This document shows positions 6,542 through 9,340 of a stretch of 9,340 nucleotides of DNA, in pieces. The stretch is from contig JAHYYL010000049.1 in the NCBI GenBank assembly GCA_019424965.1, forward strand, positions 1 through 9,340, in the 5' to 3' direction. The number at the start of each line of letters is the position of its first letter. The first letter of the stretch is position 1. Made by a program: the position numbers and the translations under genes. Source of the DNA: Collinsella sp. (GTDB taxonomy: Bacteria > Actinomycetota > Coriobacteriia > Coriobacteriales > Coriobacteriaceae). The notes beneath the pieces are model-generated. The model was not told where the DNA came from. It did not search any database and saw nothing but the letters and a program-made list of their open reading frames with translations.

Positions 6542-6820
6542 ATGACTGTTTCCAAAGAGCGCAAGGCGGAGCTGACTGCCCAGTTCGGTAACACCCCGGT
6601 CGACACCGGCAACCCCAAGGTTCAGGTCGCCATCCTGACCGAGCGCATCAAGGAGCTGACCGAGCACATGAAGTCCCACCAGAAGGACTTCCACACCCGT
6701 CGTGGCCTGCTCATGCTCGTCGGCCGTCGTCGTCGTCTTCTCTCCTACATCAAGAAGAACGACATCGTCGAGTACCGTGAGCTCATCAAGGCTCTGGGCA
6801 TCCGCGACAACATCCAGTAG
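6542..6820 (+). CDS. rpsO: 30S ribosomal protein S15
   Basis: Primary 16S rRNA-binding protein that organises the central domain of the 30S subunit and bridges to 23S rRNA. The 92-aa product is close to the usual 89. The family core is clear: NTPVDTGNPKVQVAILTERI, then LTEHMKSHQKDFHTRRGLL with the rRNA-contacting His42 and Asp49, then LVGRRRRLLSYIKKND and LIKALGIRD. The usual HSRRG reads HTRRG here, a conservative Ser-to-Thr change at a residue described as contacting rRNA in E. coli S15. AGGTG at 6532-6536 is 5 nt before the ATG. The frame is open further upstream (a start at 6446 would add 32 unrelated residues), but that stretch is the leader. It is followed by a strong terminator and then pnp, the classic rpsO-pnp arrangement. 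Confidence 0.97.
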   Translation: MTVSKERKAELTAQFGNTPVDTGNPKVQVAILTERIKELTEHMKSHQKDFHTRRGLLMLVGRRRRLLSYIKKNDIVEYRELIKALGIRDNIQ

Positions 6821-6836
6821 GATTTGTACATGCAAG

Positions 6837-6866
6837 GAGCGTCCTGCGCAGCGGGGCGCTCTTTTT
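6837..6866 (+). terminator. Rho-independent terminator after rpsO
   Basis: Arms GAGCGTCCTGC (6837-6847) and GCGGGGCGCTC (6851-6861) pair over 11 bp, with two G-T wobbles, around the loop GCA. TTTTT (6862-6866) follows directly. The hairpin begins 16 nt after the rpsO stop. It should end many rpsO transcripts, so pnp must depend on read-through or on a promoter of its own. Confidence 0.9.
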
Positions 6867-6885
6867 GTGTAAGGGCGCGAACAAT

Positions 6886-6901
6886 CACGCTCTGAAGCGT
6901 G
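6886..6901 (+). promoter_or_regulatory. Small hairpin in the rpsO-pnp spacer
   Basis: CACGCT (6886-6891) and AGCGTG (6896-6901) form a perfect 6-bp stem with a CTGA loop. No T-tract follows, so it is not a terminator. Its right arm overlaps GTGGCGGG (6899-6906), which can pair instead with CCCGC...CAC (6916-6925) with a 2-nt bulge, so the two folds exclude each other. The role is unknown; processing or leader folding of pnp mRNA is possible. Confidence 0.4.
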
Positions 6902-6933
6902 GCGGGGGCAGGGGGCCCGCGTCACATGAGAAG

Positions 6934-6956
6934 CCCACAGGCAAGGGGCCTGTGGG
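6934..6956 (+). promoter_or_regulatory. Strong hairpin just upstream of the pnp ribosome site
   Basis: CCCACAGGC (6934-6942) and GCCTGTGGG (6948-6956) form a perfect 9-bp stem with loop AAGGG. It ends 2 nt before AAAGGAG (6959-6965), the pnp ribosome site, and has no T-tract. In E. coli and Streptomyces the rpsO-pnp spacer carries a stem that RNase III cuts, and in E. coli this begins PNPase autoregulation. The position here fits that role, but cleavage is inferred. The loop itself contains a purine-rich AAGGG that resembles a ribosome site. Confidence 0.6.
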
Positions 6957-6969
6957 GTAAAGGAGAACA

Positions 6970-9216
6970 ATGACACTCGTATCCAAGACCTTTGAGCTGT
7001 ACGGCAAGACCTACACCTTTGAGTCCGGCGAGCTTGCCAAGCAGGCCACCGGCGCCTGCCTGGTCAAGCAGGGCGACACCACGATGCTCGACACCGTGGT
7101 TGTCTCCAAGGAGCGCAAGAACTACGACTTCTTCCCGCTGACCGTCGACTTCAACGAGAAGATGTACGCAGCCGGCCGCATCCCGGGTGGTTACCTCAAG
7201 CGTGAGGGCCGTCCCAGCGAGAAGGCCACGCTCACCGCGCGCATGATTGACCGTCCGATTCGCCCGAGCTTCCCGGACGGCTTCCGCAACGAGGTGCACA
7301 TTGTCGCCACCTCGCTCGTCGCCGACCAGGTCAACCCCTTCGACGTCATCAACGTCATGGGTGCCTCCCTGGCCATGACGCTCGGCGGCGTGCCCTTCGA
7401 GGGTCCGCTTGCCTGCGTGCGCATCGGCCGCAACGTGGAGACCGGCGAGTTTATCGTCAACCCCACCTATGAGGAGCGCGAGAACTCCGATCTGGACCTG
7501 GAGCTGGGTGGCTCCGCCGACTTCATCTCGATGGTCGAGGCCGGCGCCGAGGAGATCTCCGAGGACGACATGCTCGCCGCCATGAAGTTTGGCCAGGAGG
7601 CCCTTGCTGCCTTCTGCCAGGCTCAGGACGAGTTTGTCGCCGAGTGGGAGCAGGTCAACGGCGCCATCGTCAAGAAGGAGTACCCGCTCGACCAGCCCGT
7701 CGAGGAGGTCCAGGAGCGCATCTTCGCCCACTACGACGAGATGGCAGCCGCCCTTCGCGACGCCGACAAGCTCTCCCGTATCGGTAAGGTCGAGGCTCTG
7801 AAGGAGTCCATCCGTGCCGAGTTCACCGAGGAGGAGCAGTCCGCTTGGGAGCGCGAGATTCCCGTGGCGCTCAAGAAGCTCGAGAAGAAGGCTATGCGTA
7901 CCATGGTCGTCGAGACCGGCGAGCGCGTCGACGGCCGTGCCGCCGATGAGATTCGCCCCATCATGGTGAAGGATAACTACCTGCCGCTCGTTCACGGCTC
8001 CGGTCTGTTCCAGCGTGGCCAGACCCAGGTGCTTTCCGTCCTGTCGCTCGGTATGCTCAACGAGGGCCAGCGTCTGGATACCATCGAGCCCACCGAGGGC
8101 AAGCGCTACATGCACCACTACAACTTCCCGCCGTTCTGCACCGGCGAGACCGGCCGCATGGGCAGCCCCAAGCGCCGCGAGATCGGCCACGGCAACCTGG
8201 CTGAGCGCGCTTTGCTTCCGGTGCTCCCCGACGAGAACGAGTTCCCCTACGCCATCCGCGTCGTCTCCGAGGTCATGGAGTCCAACGGCTCCTCTTCGAT
8301 GGCTTCGACCTGCGGCTCCACGCTCGCCCTTATGGACGGCGGCGTGCCCATTAAGCGCCCGGTCTCCGGTATCGCCATGGGCCTGATCCAGGAGGAGGGC
8401 AAGACCGTGGTCCTGTCCGACATCCAGGGTCTCGAGGACTTCCTTGGCGACATGGACTTTAAGGTCACCGGCACCACCGAGGGCATTACCGCTCTGCAGA
8501 TGGACAACAAGGCCACTGGTCTTACCTTTGACATCTTGGCCCGCGCCCTGCAGCAGGCCAAGGAGGGTCGCGCCTTCATCCTGCAGAAGATGCTCGATGT
8601 GATCCCTGAGCCGCGCCACACCACGCGCAGCACCGCTCCGCGTATCGTCTCCATCCAGGTTCCGACTGACAAGATTCGCGACGTCATCGGTTCCGGCGGT
8701 AAGGTCATCCGCGGCATCCAGGACGAGACCGGCGCTTCGGTCGACATCCAGGAGGACGGCACCGTCTTTGTCGGCGGCACCGGCGAGTCCGTCGATCAGG
8801 CTGTCGAGCGTATCAAGCTCATCATCAAGGTTCCCGAGCCGGGCGAGGAGTACACCGGTCGTGTGGTCTCCATCCAGCCCTTCGGCGCCTTCGTCAACCT
8901 GCTGCCCGGCAAGGACGGCCTGCTGCACATCTCCCGCGTCGCCAAGGGCCGCGTGGAGAAGGTCGAGGATGTCCTTAACGTGGGCGACGAGGTCAAGGTC
9001 GTCGTCATTGAGGTCGACGATCGCGGCAAGATCTCGCTCGATCGTCTTGACAAGCCCGAGGCTCCGGCTCGCGCCGAGGGTACCTCCGAGGGCGACGGCG
9101 AGCACTTCCAGCGTCGTGAGCGTCCGCGTCGCGAGCGCTCCGAGCGCAGCGACCGTCCGCGCCGTCCCGGCGACAACGGAGGCCGCAAGCCCCGCCGCCA
9201 CCACGACGCCGAGTAA
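6970..9216 (+). CDS. pnp: Polynucleotide phosphorylase (PNPase)
   Basis: Phosphorolytic 3'-to-5' exoribonuclease, active as a trimer, that degrades mRNA and can also add 3' tails. The 748-aa product has the full family layout: a first RNase PH domain with GRIPGGYLKREGRPSE (YLKR at 75-78, where E. coli has FFRR) and MIDRPIRPSFPDGF; a helical linker; a second, catalytic RNase PH domain with YNFPPFCTGETG, GSPKRREIGHG and the active-site residues D490, D496 and K498 (equivalent to E. coli D486, D492 and K494); a KH domain with GSGG at 574-577; and an S1 domain at about 627-695. The last 53 residues form an extra tail with 14 Arg. AAAGGAG (6959-6965) lies 4 nt before the ATG. The gene follows rpsO after a terminator and hairpins, and it ends in its own terminator. 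Confidence 0.98.
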   Translation: MTLVSKTFELYGKTYTFESGELAKQATGACLVKQGDTTMLDTVVVSKERKNYDFFPLTVDFNEKMYAAGRIPGGYLKREGRPSEKATLTARMIDRPIRPSFPDGFRNEVHIVATSLVADQVNPFDVINVMGASLAMTLGGVPFEGPLACVRIGRNVETGEFIVNPTYEERENSDLDLELGGSADFISMVEAGAEEISEDDMLAAMKFGQEALAAFCQAQDEFVAEWEQVNGAIVKKEYPLDQPVEEVQERIFAHYDEMAAALRDADKLSRIGKVEALKESIRAEFTEEEQSAWEREIPVALKKLEKKAMRTMVVETGERVDGRAADEIRPIMVKDNYLPLVHGSGLFQRGQTQVLSVLSLGMLNEGQRLDTIEPTEGKRYMHHYNFPPFCTGETGRMGSPKRREIGHGNLAERALLPVLPDENEFPYAIRVVSEVMESNGSSSMASTCGSTLALMDGGVPIKRPVSGIAMGLIQEEGKTVVLSDIQGLEDFLGDMDFKVTGTTEGITALQMDNKATGLTFDILARALQQAKEGRAFILQKMLDVIPEPRHTTRSTAPRIVSIQVPTDKIRDVIGSGGKVIRGIQDETGASVDIQEDGTVFVGGTGESVDQAVERIKLIIKVPEPGEEYTGRVVSIQPFGAFVNLLPGKDGLLHISRVAKGRVEKVEDVLNVGDEVKVVVIEVDDRGKISLDRLDKPEAPARAEGTSEGDGEHFQRRERPRRERSERSDRPRRPGDNGGRKPRRHHDAE

Positions 9217-9241
9217 CAGCCGCACATAAGCAGCTCAACAA

Positions 9242-9270
9242 GGGCGACTCCGGACAGGGGTCGCCCTTTT
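9242..9270 (+). terminator. Rho-independent terminator after pnp
   Basis: Arms GGGCGACTCC (9242-9251) and GGGGTCGCCC (9257-9266) pair over 10 bp, including one G-T wobble, around the loop GGACA. TTTT (9267-9270) follows. It lies 25 nt after the pnp stop and should end the rpsO-pnp transcript. Confidence 0.9.
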
Positions 9271-9340
9271 GCTATTCCCGGCGGGGTCCGCGGGTAAAGT
9301 TTCCTGCTCTACAGTCCTGCTCGCACGGAGAGCACATTAA
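9271..9340. other. Intergenic tail with no recognisable gene
   Basis: No gene is supported here. TCCTGCTC occurs twice (9302-9309 and 9315-9322), 13 nt apart, and TGCTC (9318-9322) can pair with GAGCA (9330-9334). TAAAGT (9295-9300) and TACAGT (9310-9315) look a little like -10 boxes, but neither has a -35 box at a suitable distance. The stretch may belong to the upstream region of the next gene. Confidence 0.3.

Noticed and set aside
6864..6885. pnp promoter from TTGTGT (6865-6870) and AACAAT (6880-6885)
   Set aside because: The spacing is 9 nt, far too short for a -35/-10 pair.
4955..6976. A 673-codon minus-strand open frame antisense to era, recO and rpsO
   Set aside because: It crosses three conserved genes, a promoter-like region and a terminator; long antisense frames are expected at this GC content.
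6922..9225. A 767-codon minus-strand open frame covering all of pnp
   Set aside because: It is the codon-bias shadow of PNPase; the product is a low-complexity Leu/Gly/Asp/Val-rich sequence with no known family.
9272..9340. 3' end of a convergent minus-strand gene (stop at 9272-9274)
   Set aside because: Only about 22 codons are visible and they resemble no family; the pnp terminator has only a weak T-tract on that strand.
1..9340. Mobile elements, CRISPR array, tRNA/rRNA, toxin-antitoxin, phage or defence genes
   Set aside because: I looked for these and saw no signature; the window is conserved housekeeping sequence with even composition.

Overview
The window is a stretch of high-GC bacterial chromosome made almost entirely of housekeeping genes, all on the + strand. 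Gene content, composition, strong AGGAG-type ribosome sites and the use of GTG and TTG starts suggest an actinobacterium of the class Coriobacteriia, most like Collinsella. That assignment is from impression and was not tested by a search.

Positions 248-6406 hold a tight run of seven genes: dnaJ (chaperone), mtaB (tRNA t6A methylthiotransferase), phoH (ATPase), ybeY (endoribonuclease), dgkA (lipid kinase), era (ribosome-assembly GTPase) and recO (recombination mediator). Gaps are 9-15 nt, and two junctions overlap (20 nt at mtaB/phoH, 4 nt at phoH/ybeY), so this looks like one operon. The common themes are protein folding, tRNA modification and 16S rRNA/ribosome maturation, with the lipid kinase and recO carried along as they are in many bacteria. 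The region before dnaJ (1-247) shows no convincing regulatory element; it may hold the 3' end of an unrecognised gene.

Positions 6407-9270 hold the classic rpsO-pnp pair (ribosomal protein S15 and polynucleotide phosphorylase). rpsO is preceded by a possible extended -10 promoter and a leader of about 100 nt with competing hairpins. It is followed by a strong intrinsic terminator, then about 100 nt with further hairpins, the last one next to the pnp ribosome site. pnp ends in a second strong terminator. The last 70 nt hold no recognisable gene.

I found no mobile element, CRISPR array, tRNA/rRNA gene, defence system or biosynthetic cluster, and nothing that looks like an undescribed system. 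The points most worth a second look are the acidic N-terminal extension of Era, the structured rpsO leader and rpsO-pnp spacer, the Arg-rich PNPase tail, and the compact gene order.
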